A stretch of DNA of 64,000 bases from 62-47 sp044463945. Its GTDB lineage: Bacteria; Pseudomonadota; Alphaproteobacteria; Rhizobiales; Xanthobacteraceae. Shown here one piece after another: positions 51,662 to 60,136 of this stretch. Each line of letters starts with the position of its first letter. Position 1 is the first letter of the stretch. Under the pieces are notes generated by a model. That model had not been told where the DNA came from and searched no databases. It was given only the letters and a program-made list of their open reading frames with translations. The stretch is taken from assembly GCA_044463945.1 (NCBI GenBank), contig JBIQLW010000013.1, forward strand, positions 26,175 through 90,174, given 5' to 3'. The position numbers and the translations under genes are program-made.

Positions 51662-53335
51662 GTGGTCAGGCTGGGGTTCATCATCGGGTTCATCGCGCTG
51701 CTGGGAATGCTGTTGTCCGGCCTTGCCGCCTATCGCGCCCATGAGCAGGAACTCACCGTCAACCGCATCGCGCTGTCGCGGGCCATCGACGTTAACGCCA
51801 GTCTGGTGCAGGACCGCCTGACCGAGCGCGAACTGCTGGCGCGGGTCGCCTCCGGCCTGTTTCATTCGTCGACGGTGACCAAGGCCAACATGCTGAAGCC
51901 GCTGCGCACTTCGATCTATGCCTTCAAGACCGATTTCGTGGTGGCGAGCTGGGTGGCGCGGCTGCAACCCGGCGAACTGTCGCAGGCGCAGGCCGAATTG
52001 CAGAGCGCCGGCTTTCCGAGGCCGGAAATCCGCAACTTCAACGACCAGCCGCTCGATCCCGCCGCGGCCGCCGCGCCACTCGATGTGCTGATGGATGTCG
52101 AGCCCCGCGACGGCCAGACCGAGGGTTTCACCGGCCGCTCGCTCGACGGCCAGCCGATGCTGAATGCGATGCTCAAGCGGGCGCTGGAGACCAAGCAGCC
52201 GGCGGCGTCGGAGCCGCTGCCCCTGATGCAGCCGGACGGCCCGGTCGGTGTGGTGCTGGCGACCCCGGTGCTGCGCGAGACCACCGGGCCGTTGCTCGGT
52301 TTCATCACCTTTTCCTACGAGCTTGCGCCCTTGATGCTGACCAACGATGAGATGTCGCTGTTCTCGATCGCGCTACGCGACCCGGCCAGCAGCGGCACCG
52401 AACTGATTGTCAATGACGACGGCCAGGTCACGGCGCGCCCGATCGCGCGGCCGGCGCCGGGCGAGGCCGCCGCGCCCGCGCCGTTCATCCGCACCGTGGC
52501 GTTCGGCGGCCGCGACTGGCAACTGGCCTATTACGCCAAGACCAATATCGAGCAGCGCGCCTTCGAACTGGCGGCGGTGGTGGCGGCGATCGGCTTCGCG
52601 ATGACTGCGGTGATCTGCGGGCTGTTCAGCTACATCGCCTACAACAACCTGCGCATGAGACGTGAAATCCGGGTGCGGATCGGCTTCGAGCACCGCCTGA
52701 CGGCGGTGATCGACGAGCTCAATCACCGGGTCAAGAACATCCTCGCGGTGATCCAGTCGATCGTCACCCGCACCATGCGGCACGGCGCCGACGTCGACGT
52801 TGCGCGCGATCTCCTGATCGGGCGCATCCATGCGATGTCCAACGTCGTCTCGCTGCTCAGCGAAAGCCGCTGGCAGGGCGTGCCGCTCAAGGGCCTGTTC
52901 GAGGCGCGCGCCATTCCCAATGCCGACCGCATCGTGGTGAGCGGCCCCGATATCTCGGTCAGCGCCCGCGCCGCGCAGAGCCTGTCGCTGTTGTTCTTCG
53001 AACTGGCCTCGCACACCGACGAGGGGCTGTCGCTGGTCGGCAAGCATCCGCATGTCGTGGCGCAATGGACGGTGGAAGGCGACCCGCGCGACGCGATGTT
53101 CCATTTCCGCTGGGAGGAGTTCAACACCAGCGCCGCTACTCGCCGCGCCGACAGCGAGTTCGGCCTGGTCCTGCTCGACCGCGTCGCGCCGGAGGCGCTG
53201 GGCGGAACCTCGAAGCGCTATTTCACCGACGTCAGCTACGTCTACGAACTGATCGCGCCGATGGCGACGGTGGTGGACCTGACCGAGCGCGACCGCACCG
53301 ACCGGCTGTCGGCCCCGGTGAGTCGCGTGCGATAG
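51662..53335 (+). CDS. membrane sensor protein, HWE/HisKA_2 kinase type with degraded ATP-binding site
   Basis: 557 residues. One N-terminal helix (LGFIIGFIALLGMLLSGLAA, about 4-23), a large periplasmic sensor region of CHASE-like appearance (about 30-290), a second helix (AFELAAVVAAIGFAMTAVIC, about 300-319) and a cytoplasmic part. The phospho-acceptor box ELNHRVKNILAVIQSIV is intact (His355). In contrast the ATP-binding N box, usually HELATNAAKYG, reads FELASHTDEG (His451 region), losing the essential Asn, and the glycine-rich G2 segment reads SEFGLVLLD. It is therefore likely not an active kinase. Start is GTG 51662. No response regulator is adjacent. Confidence 0.8.
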   Translation: MVRLGFIIGFIALLGMLLSGLAAYRAHEQELTVNRIALSRAIDVNASLVQDRLTERELLARVASGLFHSSTVTKANMLKPLRTSIYAFKTDFVVASWVARLQPGELSQAQAELQSAGFPRPEIRNFNDQPLDPAAAAAPLDVLMDVEPRDGQTEGFTGRSLDGQPMLNAMLKRALETKQPAASEPLPLMQPDGPVGVVLATPVLRETTGPLLGFITFSYELAPLMLTNDEMSLFSIALRDPASSGTELIVNDDGQVTARPIARPAPGEAAAPAPFIRTVAFGGRDWQLAYYAKTNIEQRAFELAAVVAAIGFAMTAVICGLFSYIAYNNLRMRREIRVRIGFEHRLTAVIDELNHRVKNILAVIQSIVTRTMRHGADVDVARDLLIGRIHAMSNVVSLLSESRWQGVPLKGLFEARAIPNADRIVVSGPDISVSARAAQSLSLLFFELASHTDEGLSLVGKHPHVVAQWTVEGDPRDAMFHFRWEEFNTSAATRRADSEFGLVLLDRVAPEALGGTSKRYFTDVSYVYELIAPMATVVDLTERDRTDRLSAPVSRVR

Positions 53336-53336
53336 A

Positions 53337-53476
53337 GTATGGAAACGAGGCGTCATCGTCCGCGAAGACTGACGATCCAGTCATCGGTGCAGGCGCGGGG
53401 GAATTCATTTCCGGATGGAAAATACTGGATACTCCGCCTTCGCGGAGCATGACGGCTTCGCGTTGAGTAATGCGGA
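53337..53476 (-). repeat. MITE-like intergenic repeat, copy 4 (inverted, shorter)
   Basis: Begins near the sensor gene stop with GGAAACGAGGCGTCATCGTC, the same arm as copy 2, and includes ATACTGGATACTCCGCCTTC and GCGGAGCATGACGG. The terminal CTGACCGG is missing here, so the left end is truncated or degenerate. Confidence 0.7.
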
Positions 53477-53487
53477 AGGCCGTGGTC

Positions 53488-55092
53488 TCAGGCGACGCCG
53501 GCGAGCAGCGCCTCGCGCAGTTGCTTCTTGAGCACCTTGCCGTTGGCGTTGCGCGGCAGCGGATCGCGGCTCACCGTGACCGACTCGGGCACCTTGTAGT
53601 CGGACAGCCGCGCCGCGCACCAGGCGCGTAGCGCCGCCACGTCGAGGTCCGGGTTGCGCGTCACGATCACCGCATGGACCCGTTCGCCCAGCACCGGGCA
53701 CGGCTTGGCGATAATCGCGCTTTCCACCACATCATCGTGGGCGGCGAGCACCGACTCGACCTCGGCCGAGTAGATCTTGTGGCCGCCGCGGTTGATCATG
53801 TCCTTCTTGCGGTCGAACACCCGCACGAAACCCTGCTCGTCGATCGAGCCGAGATCGCCGGAATGCCAGAAGCCGCCGGTGAAGCTCTCCGCGGTGGCTT
53901 CCGGCTTGTTCCAGTAGCCCTTGATGACCGAGCCGCCGTGAATCCACAATTCGCCGACTTCGCCGCGCGGCACCTCGCAGCCGGCGTCGTCCATCACCAT
54001 GATGGTCGCGCCGGGGCAGGGCCGTCCGACGCTGTCGATATGCGAGGCGGCGAACCCCGGCGGCATGATGGTGGATGGCGAGGTGGTTTCGGTGGCGCCG
54101 TAGGCGTTGACCAGCTTGAGGCCGGGAAGCGTCCGCGCCAGCTTCTCGATGGTGGAGATCGGCATCGGCGCGCCGCCGAAGCCGCCGATCCGCCACGCCG
54201 AGAGGTCGTAGCTGTCGAAATCGGCTTGCAGCAGGCACAGGTTGTACATCGCCGGCACCATGACGGTGTGGGTCGCGCGCTCGCGCGCGGCGATCGCCAA
54301 GTAATCGGCGGCCTTGAACTCGGAGACGATGATGAGCGCGCCGGCGCAGCGCGCCATCGCCAGCACGTTGGCGATGACGCCGGTGACGTGGGCGAGCGGC
54401 ACCGCCGCGATCGAGCGGTCGGCCACCGTCAGCGCCATGCACGCCTCGTAGACCATGGCGGAATGGATGATGTTGCCGTGCGACAGCATCGCGCCCTTGG
54501 GCCGGCCGGTGGTGCCGGAGGTGTACATGATAAGCGCGGTGTGATCTTCCGCCACGCCGGCGGCCGCGGCGGACGGCGCGTGATGCCCCAACTGCGCCAG
54601 CGACGGCGCACTGGCGCCGTCCTCCACGACGATGCGGTGGCGCAGGTCCGGGATGTCGGCTGCGTCCGGCACGCGGTCGGCCAGCGCCGTCTCGTAGACG
54701 ATCGCCGCCGCGCCGCAGTCGTTCAGCATGTAGGCCACTTCGGGCTTTTGCAGGCGAGTCGAGAGCAGCACCCCGACCAGCCCGAGCCGGGCGGCCGCAT
54801 AGAGGGTGAGGACGAATTCGGTGCGGTTGCCGATCAGGACCGCGACGCGGTCGCCGGGCCGCAGGCCGAGGCTCTCAAAGCCGCCGGCGATGGCGCAGGC
54901 GTGTCGCTCGGTCTCGCGCCAGGTGAGCCGCTGGTCGCCGAACACAATCGCCTCGCCGTCCGGGTTGCGCGCGGCCGCCTGCGCGACCACCTCCCAGACG
55001 CTACGCGGGCGCTCGCGGAACATCGGCACCAGCCGGTCGCCGAAGTGCGCCTCGATCTGCATGGCGGGAAGGGGGATATTCGACCAGTCCAT
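53488..55092 (-). CDS. AMP-forming fatty acid / acyl-CoA synthetase
   Basis: 534-residue adenylate-forming ligase. ATG 55092 (MDWSNIPL) is preferred to the in-frame start at 55134. Motifs: phosphate loop IMYTSGTTGRPKGAM, YGATETTSPS, FWHSGDLGSID and the hinge FDRKKDMINRGGHKIYSAEVE, plus the C-terminal PRNANGKVLKK with the catalytic Lys. Substrate is unknown; medium-chain or aromatic acids are possible. The gene is separate from the TRAP-operon ligase and is not close in sequence to it. Confidence 0.92.
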   Translation of the reverse strand: MDWSNIPLPAMQIEAHFGDRLVPMFRERPRSVWEVVAQAAARNPDGEAIVFGDQRLTWRETERHACAIAGGFESLGLRPGDRVAVLIGNRTEFVLTLYAAARLGLVGVLLSTRLQKPEVAYMLNDCGAAAIVYETALADRVPDAADIPDLRHRIVVEDGASAPSLAQLGHHAPSAAAAGVAEDHTALIMYTSGTTGRPKGAMLSHGNIIHSAMVYEACMALTVADRSIAAVPLAHVTGVIANVLAMARCAGALIIVSEFKAADYLAIAARERATHTVMVPAMYNLCLLQADFDSYDLSAWRIGGFGGAPMPISTIEKLARTLPGLKLVNAYGATETTSPSTIMPPGFAASHIDSVGRPCPGATIMVMDDAGCEVPRGEVGELWIHGGSVIKGYWNKPEATAESFTGGFWHSGDLGSIDEQGFVRVFDRKKDMINRGGHKIYSAEVESVLAAHDDVVESAIIAKPCPVLGERVHAVIVTRNPDLDVAALRAWCAARLSDYKVPESVTVSRDPLPRNANGKVLKKQLREALLAGVA

Positions 55093-55246
55093 CCTGGTTC
55101 TGTCCTTGTCGTGGTTTTTCGAAAGCGGCGTCATCGTCGGCCCGCGCGCCGCAAATGTGAAGCACGAAATGCGAAGCGCCCTTGCGCCACGGGAGCGAAC
55201 CCGCCGGAGCGATCCGGCGGCAGGCGCTCTCGCAAGCGAGGTCAGA

Positions 55247-55759
55247 TCAGAGCAGGTAGCGCAGCCCGACGGTGATGACGATCAGGGCGATGAAGATCAG
55301 CGCCACCGGCATCCGCGGCTTTGACGCGGCGTCGCCCGTGGCGTCAGCGGGCTTGGGCCGCGGACGGCGCGGGCGCTGCAAGGCGATGACGTTGTCGGGG
55401 GGATGGCTTGAGGCGGCGGCGGTGTCGCGGGCGGCCGGATCGGCCGGCGGCGCGCTTTTCTTGGGGTTGGCGATTCCGGCGTCCGGCGCGGTGCCGGCGC
55501 CGCCCATCTCGGCATAGTAGCTGCGATAGATCGACTGGATGGTGGCTTCGGTGGCTTCGGCCTCGCTCATCTGGCCGAGCCGCTTCTCATACTCTGCCAG
55601 AAACGCCTGCGCCTCGCTTGACAGCGAGCTGGCCGCGTTGAGCTTGGCCATCATGCGCCATGTCGGGAAGTCGGCGCGCGCCTTGGTGTCGGCGCGTCTG
55701 GCAATGAGAATGTCGGAAGCCTTGATCACGGTCCGCATGTCCTTTTTCACGGTCCGCAT
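55247..55759 (-). CDS. tail-anchored protein of unknown function with duplicated start
   Basis: 170 residues, hydrophilic and charged, ending in one hydrophobic segment (VALIFIALIVITVGLRYLL), so probably membrane-anchored at its C terminus; the middle is rich in Ala, Pro and Arg. A 21-base duplication at about 55720-55761 repeats the AGGACATGCGGACCGTG stretch, giving DMRTVKK DMRTVIK, so the start is ambiguous: ATG at 55783, 55759 or 55738. The conserved-looking part begins at MRTVIKASD. I recognise no family. Confidence 0.6.
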   Translation of the reverse strand: MRTVKKDMRTVIKASDILIARRADTKARADFPTWRMMAKLNAASSLSSEAQAFLAEYEKRLGQMSEAEATEATIQSIYRSYYAEMGGAGTAPDAGIANPKKSAPPADPAARDTAAASSHPPDNVIALQRPRRPRPKPADATGDAASKPRMPVALIFIALIVITVGLRYLL

Positions 55760-55966
55760 GTCCTGTTTGAATCCGCCCGTCATGCGGTGGCGGCGCGGCG
55801 GTTGACCCTGGCGCCCGAGGCCGGGCGCTGGAGCTATCGTGCCACAACGGCGACGGCTTGCGGTAGTTTATTTGCAAAGGGTATTTGTTTTTCATGACAT
55901 GGGCGCATTGCAGCACGCGCCGGTTCCCGCAGCATCGACATTGGCGACAGGACGCAGGCGGCGCGC

Positions 55967-56938
55967 ATGAGCAAAAGCACTCTGGTTCTGTCGATTCAGG
56001 GTGGCGCCGACAACTGGTCGCCGCAGCGCTGGCTGGCGCGCTTCAACGCTGTCGGCGGCGGCCGCAAGGTGGTGCTGCTGCCGGACCCGGAGCGGGTCGG
56101 CGATCCGGACGACGTGCATTATGCGGCGGTATGGAAGCCGCCGGCCGGCGTGCTGGCCGGGTTCCGCAACCTGCGCGTCGTTTTCAATCTCGGCGCCGGC
56201 GTCGATGCGCTGCTGGCGGACCCGACCTTGCCAAAAGTGCCGGTGGTCCGCGTCGCGGTGGACGATCTCACCGGGCGGATGACCGAGTATGTCGTGCTGC
56301 ACGTGCTGATGCACCATCGCCAGCAGCTTCGCTTGCGCGACAATCAGTCGCGCAAGCTGTGGCAGCCGGGCGTGCAATGGGCGGCCGGCGCGGTCACCGT
56401 GGGAGTGATGGGACTCGGCGCGCTGGGGCGCGACGCGGCTGAAGTGCTGCGGCGGATCGGCTTTCGCGTGGTCGGCTGGAGCGCGAGCCCGAAAACCATC
56501 GACGGCGTCGAATGCTTCAGCGGCGGCGACGGCCTCGCGCCGTTTCTCGCGCGCACGCATATCCTGGTGTGCCTGCTGCCGCTGACACCGCAGACTCGCC
56601 ACATCCTCGACCGGCGGCTGTTCGAATCGCTGTCGCGCGACTCGCCGCTCGGCGGCCCGGTGCTGATCAATGCCGGGCGCGGCGGCTTGCAGGTCGAGGC
56701 CGATATCCTGTCGTGTCTCGACGACGGCACGCTGCACGCGGCAACGCTCGACGTGTTCGAAACCGAGCCGCTGCCGGCGGACAGTCCGCTGTGGTCGCAC
56801 CCGCGCGTCGTCGTCACCCCGCATAACGCCGCCGATACCGATCCCGACGCGATCTCGGCCTATGTGGCCGAGCAGATCGCGCGCTTCGAGGCCGGCGCGC
56901 CGCTCGCCAACGTCGTCGATGTCGCACGCGGCTATTGA
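55967..56938 (+). CDS. D-2-hydroxyacid dehydrogenase (glyoxylate/hydroxypyruvate reductase A-like)
   Basis: 323-residue NAD(P)H oxidoreductase of the D-isomer-specific 2-hydroxyacid family. Cofactor loop GVMGLGALGRD (about 145-155), LINAGRGGLQVEADIL (about 231-246), catalytic motifs DVFETEPLP (about 260-268) and VTPHNAA (about 283-289, catalytic His). A GhrA-like activity reducing glyoxylate or hydroxypyruvate is plausible. ATG 55967 has no strong ribosome site. The next gene, VanZ-like, follows after 111 bases. Confidence 0.9.
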   Translation: MSKSTLVLSIQGGADNWSPQRWLARFNAVGGGRKVVLLPDPERVGDPDDVHYAAVWKPPAGVLAGFRNLRVVFNLGAGVDALLADPTLPKVPVVRVAVDDLTGRMTEYVVLHVLMHHRQQLRLRDNQSRKLWQPGVQWAAGAVTVGVMGLGALGRDAAEVLRRIGFRVVGWSASPKTIDGVECFSGGDGLAPFLARTHILVCLLPLTPQTRHILDRRLFESLSRDSPLGGPVLINAGRGGLQVEADILSCLDDGTLHAATLDVFETEPLPADSPLWSHPRVVVTPHNAADTDPDAISAYVAEQIARFEAGAPLANVVDVARGY

Positions 56939-57049
56939 GCGCGGCGCGGCCGGGAGCGGCCGGGGCCGCCCGCTGCCGTTGAATCGACGCAATCGCGGCC
57001 GCAATTCCGGGGCGAGGCGCAGCGCAGCGGGATCACGGATCGGGCGGGG

Positions 57050-57412
57050 ATGGATTTTCAGAACGGAGCGATCAGCGGCGCGATCCGCGTGCTGGCATGG
57101 GTGTGTCTTGCCTATATCGTGCTCATCACCGTGGGACCGATCGGCATCAGGCCGGTGACCGGCGTGTCGCCGCAGTGGGAGCGCCTGGTCGCCTTCGCGG
57201 TGATGGGCGGGCTGTTCGGTGCCGCCTATCCGCGCCATATCGTGGTGGCAGCCGCGGTGGTGATCGGCGCGGCGGTGCTGCTGGAGGTCTTTCAGTTGCT
57301 TGAGCCGTCGCGCCACGGGCGGCTGTTCGACGCCACCGTCAAGATCGTCGGCGGCTCTCTCGGCCTTGGCGCGGGATGGGTTTTCGCGCAACTGACCGCG
57401 CGCCGCCGCTGA
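57050..57412 (+). CDS. VanZ-like small membrane protein
   Basis: 120 residues with about four hydrophobic segments. The order WVCLAYIVLITVGPIG, SPQWERLVAFAVMGGLFGAAYP and EVFQLLEPSRHGRLFDATVKIVGG matches the VanZ domain, whose members have various or unknown roles. ATG 57050 preceded by GCGGGG. It ends 12 bases from the convergent transporter gene. Confidence 0.8.
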   Translation: MDFQNGAISGAIRVLAWVCLAYIVLITVGPIGIRPVTGVSPQWERLVAFAVMGGLFGAAYPRHIVVAAAVVIGAAVLLEVFQLLEPSRHGRLFDATVKIVGGSLGLGAGWVFAQLTARRR

Positions 57413-57424
57413 TTCAGGAATCCG

Positions 57425-58735
57425 TCAGGCGGCGACGGCTTCGCGCGTCTCGATGGTGCGGCCGCCGCGATACACCGTCGTCGCGGCGATGATGCCGAGT
57501 GCGGCGGCGCACATCAGCCAGTAGGCAGGCGACGCCTTGTCGCCGGTGTGCTGGATCAGCCAGGTCGCGGCGAACGGGGTGAAGGTGCCGAACAGCCCGG
57601 CGGCCAGCGCGAACGCCATGGAGAAGCAGGTGGTGCGGACGTGCTTCGGCACGATCTCGACCAGACAGCCGAGCATGGTGCCGCTGTAGACGCCGAAGTA
57701 GAACGAGAACAGCATCTCGACCGCCAGCATCTTGCCGAACGTCGGCGCGCTGACCAGCCAGTGCAGTGCCGGATAGGCGGTGACCAGCGACAGGCCGGCG
57801 ATGGCCAGCAGCACCGGCTTGCGGCCGAGCCGGTCCGACACCGCGCCGCCGACCGGATTCCAGATGAAGTTGGTGACGGCCACCATGAGCGTCACCAAGA
57901 GCGCGTCGCGGGTGGACAGCTTCAGGACCGCCTTGCCGAAGGTCGGCGTGTAGACCGTGACGAAATAGAAGGTCGTGGTGGTGAGGACCGCGATCATCAT
58001 GCCGAGCACGACGATGCGCCAGTTGACCAGCGCCGAGGCGAACACCTCGCTCGCCGTCGGATGCTTCTTCATCGACAGGAATTCCGGGGTTTCCTCCAGC
58101 GTCCGCCGCAGGAGAAACAGGAACGGAATGATCAGGCAGCCGATGAAGAACGGAATGCGCCAGCCCCAGCTCGCCACCATGTCCGCCGGCATCACCTCGC
58201 TCAGGACGAAGCCGATGATGGCGGCGACGAAGATCGCGACCTGCTGGCTCGACGATTGAAACGAGGTGTAGAAGCCGCGATTGCCCGGCGTCGAAATCTC
58301 GGCGAGATAGACCGACACACCGCCCAGTTCGACGCCCGCCGAAAAGCCCTGAAGCAGGCGGCCGATCAGCACGATGATCGGCGCGGCGACGCCGATCGTG
58401 GCGTAGCTCGGACAGAATGCGATCGTGACGGTCCCCGCCGCCATGATCGCCAGCGTCACGATCAGGCCCTTGCGGCGGCCGATCCGGTCGATATAGGCGC
58501 CCAGCACGATGGCACCGACCGGCCGCATCAGGGCGCCGAGCCAGAACACGCCGAAGGTGTTGAGCAGCGCCGCGGTTTCGTTTTCCGACGGGAAGAACGC
58601 CTTGGCGATGGCGCTGGCGTAGAAGCCGAACAGGAAGAAATCGAACTGTTCGAGGAAGTTGCCGCTGGTGGCGCGAAGAATCGCCCAGATGCGGGATTTG
58701 ATCTGTGCCGGCGGAGCCGGGTTCGATTCTGACAT
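57425..58735 (-). CDS. MFS transporter, metabolite:H+ symporter (MHS) type
   Basis: 436 residues with 12 predicted helices. The MHS hallmarks are present: GNFLEQFDFFLFGFYA (about 25-40), RPVGAIVLGAYIDRIGRRKGL (about 71-91), RLLQGFSAGVELGG (about 125-138), and the repeat-half motif DRLGRKP. Citrate, tricarballylate, proline betaine and related substrates are handled by this family; the actual one is unknown. ATG 58735. It is adjacent to a divergent-side LysR regulator, with 149 bases between them on the same strand. Confidence 0.9.
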   Translation of the reverse strand: MSESNPAPPAQIKSRIWAILRATSGNFLEQFDFFLFGFYASAIAKAFFPSENETAALLNTFGVFWLGALMRPVGAIVLGAYIDRIGRRKGLIVTLAIMAAGTVTIAFCPSYATIGVAAPIIVLIGRLLQGFSAGVELGGVSVYLAEISTPGNRGFYTSFQSSSQQVAIFVAAIIGFVLSEVMPADMVASWGWRIPFFIGCLIIPFLFLLRRTLEETPEFLSMKKHPTASEVFASALVNWRIVVLGMMIAVLTTTTFYFVTVYTPTFGKAVLKLSTRDALLVTLMVAVTNFIWNPVGGAVSDRLGRKPVLLAIAGLSLVTAYPALHWLVSAPTFGKMLAVEMLFSFYFGVYSGTMLGCLVEIVPKHVRTTCFSMAFALAAGLFGTFTPFAATWLIQHTGDKASPAYWLMCAAALGIIAATTVYRGGRTIETREAVAA

Positions 58736-58884
58736 TGCGGCACTCCCGATGGGTAGTCGGGTCGCGCGCCCGCCGTCGGCGCGGACCCCTCAGGTGCGGC
58801 AATATGACACATTTCGCTGGTTGTAACAGCGGGAAAGCACGCCCCGGGGCGTGATTTTCCCGGGCGCGGCGGGCGGCGATGCGC

Positions 58885-59817
58885 TCAGCCTTCGCCGCCC
58901 GCGCCGTTGCCGGCGCGGATCGACTCCATGAGCCATTGCCGGAACGCGGCGAGCTTCGGTGTGTCGGCGCGGTCCTCCGGCGACACCAGATAGAACCCGG
59001 CATCGAGCGGCAGCGTGATGTCGAATGGCGCTACCAGGCGGCCGCGGGCGATGTCGTCCCGCACGTAGGCGGTGCGGCCGATGGCGACGCCGTGGCCGTC
59101 GATCGCGGCCTGGATGGTGACGAAGTTGAGGTCGAACGTCAGCCCGCCGTGTTGCGACAGGTCGGCCGGCAGCCCGGCGGCGGTCAGCCACAGCCGCCAG
59201 TCGTCGCGCGAGGCGCCGCTGGTGTGCAGCAGGATATGGTCCTTCAAATCCTCCGGCCGCCGCAGCGGCCGCTCGCCGTTCAGGAGCGCCGGGCTGCACA
59301 CCGGAAACATCCGGTCCGCCATCAGCCAGTCGGCGCGCAGCCCCGGCCAGTTGCCCCGCCCGTAGCGGATCGCGGCATCGACGTCGCCGCTCACGAAATC
59401 CACCAGGTCGATCGAGGTGGTGATGCGGACGTCGATGTCGGGGTGGGCTTCCTGAAATGCGGCGAGGCGCGGCAGCAGCCACTTGGCGGCGAGCGAGGCC
59501 AGCGTGCTTACCGTCAGCACCCGGTCGTCGCCCTTGCGCCGCAGTTTCGCGGTGGCGAGGCGGAGGTCGTTGAAGGCAGCGCGGACCGGCGGGAGGTAAT
59601 CGAGCCCGTCGGCGGTCAGCGCGATGGCCCGGTTGCGCCGGACGAACAGCCGCGTTCCCAGTTCCTGTTCGAGCCGCCGGATCTGATGGCTGACGGCGGT
59701 CTGGGTCACGTTCAGTTCAGCCGCGGCCGCGGTGAAGGAGAGGTGGCGTGCCGCCGCCTCGAAGGCGCGCAGTCCGTTGAGCGACGGCAGCCGGGGGTTC
59801 GCGGACCTGTTTTTCAT
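58885..59817 (-). CDS. LysR-family transcriptional regulator (GcvA-like)
   Basis: 310 residues. The N-terminal winged helix LRAFEAAARHLSFTAAAAEL (about 16-35) is followed by VTQTAVSHQIRRLEQELG and FVRRNRAIALTADG, matching GcvA-type LysR proteins. C-terminal effector domain covers about 95-300. Upstream of its own gene and of the MHS transporter on the same strand, it may regulate the transporter or the adjacent DUF1127 gene, which is divergent with a 95-base AT-rich shared region. Confidence 0.9.
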   Translation of the reverse strand: MKNRSANPRLPSLNGLRAFEAAARHLSFTAAAAELNVTQTAVSHQIRRLEQELGTRLFVRRNRAIALTADGLDYLPPVRAAFNDLRLATAKLRRKGDDRVLTVSTLASLAAKWLLPRLAAFQEAHPDIDVRITTSIDLVDFVSGDVDAAIRYGRGNWPGLRADWLMADRMFPVCSPALLNGERPLRRPEDLKDHILLHTSGASRDDWRLWLTAAGLPADLSQHGGLTFDLNFVTIQAAIDGHGVAIGRTAYVRDDIARGRLVAPFDITLPLDAGFYLVSPEDRADTPKLAAFRQWLMESIRAGNGAGGEG

Positions 59818-59912
59818 GAATTTATGTCATGTAAAGCGGTGCAACATGTCGTTTGTTGGAATTGTTTGCCAAGCCGATATTTACGCCAGTTGGATTACTT
59901 CGGAGATGAATA

Positions 59913-60116
59913 ATGTCTGTGCGCAATGATCGTCAGTCAATGACAAATCATCATGATGGATTCCTCGCCCACCTCGGCGAGACGCTGCACACTTGGCGGA
60001 CCCGGCAGGTCCAGCGCCGCGAATTGACGCATTGGACCGAGCGCGACCTCCACGATGTCGGGATTTCATGGGCCGAGATGCTGGCGGAGGCCGACAAGCC
60101 GTTCTGGCGCGCGTGA
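59913..60116 (+). CDS. DUF1127 (YjiS-like) small protein
   Basis: 67 residues. The C-terminal part, RRELTHWTERDLHDVGISWAEM (about 36-57), is the DUF1127 motif region: an L-x(3)-D-x-L-x-DIGI-like pattern, here LTHWTERDLHDVGIS. Small DUF1127 proteins in alphaproteobacteria can act in RNA metabolism and phosphate or carbon responses. ATG 59913 with GGAG seven bases upstream; a second ATG at 59940 is possible. Confidence 0.85.
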   Translation: MSVRNDRQSMTNHHDGFLAHLGETLHTWRTRQVQRRELTHWTERDLHDVGISWAEMLAEADKPFWRA

Positions 60117-60136
60117 GGTGCAGCGCCAACGAGTCT

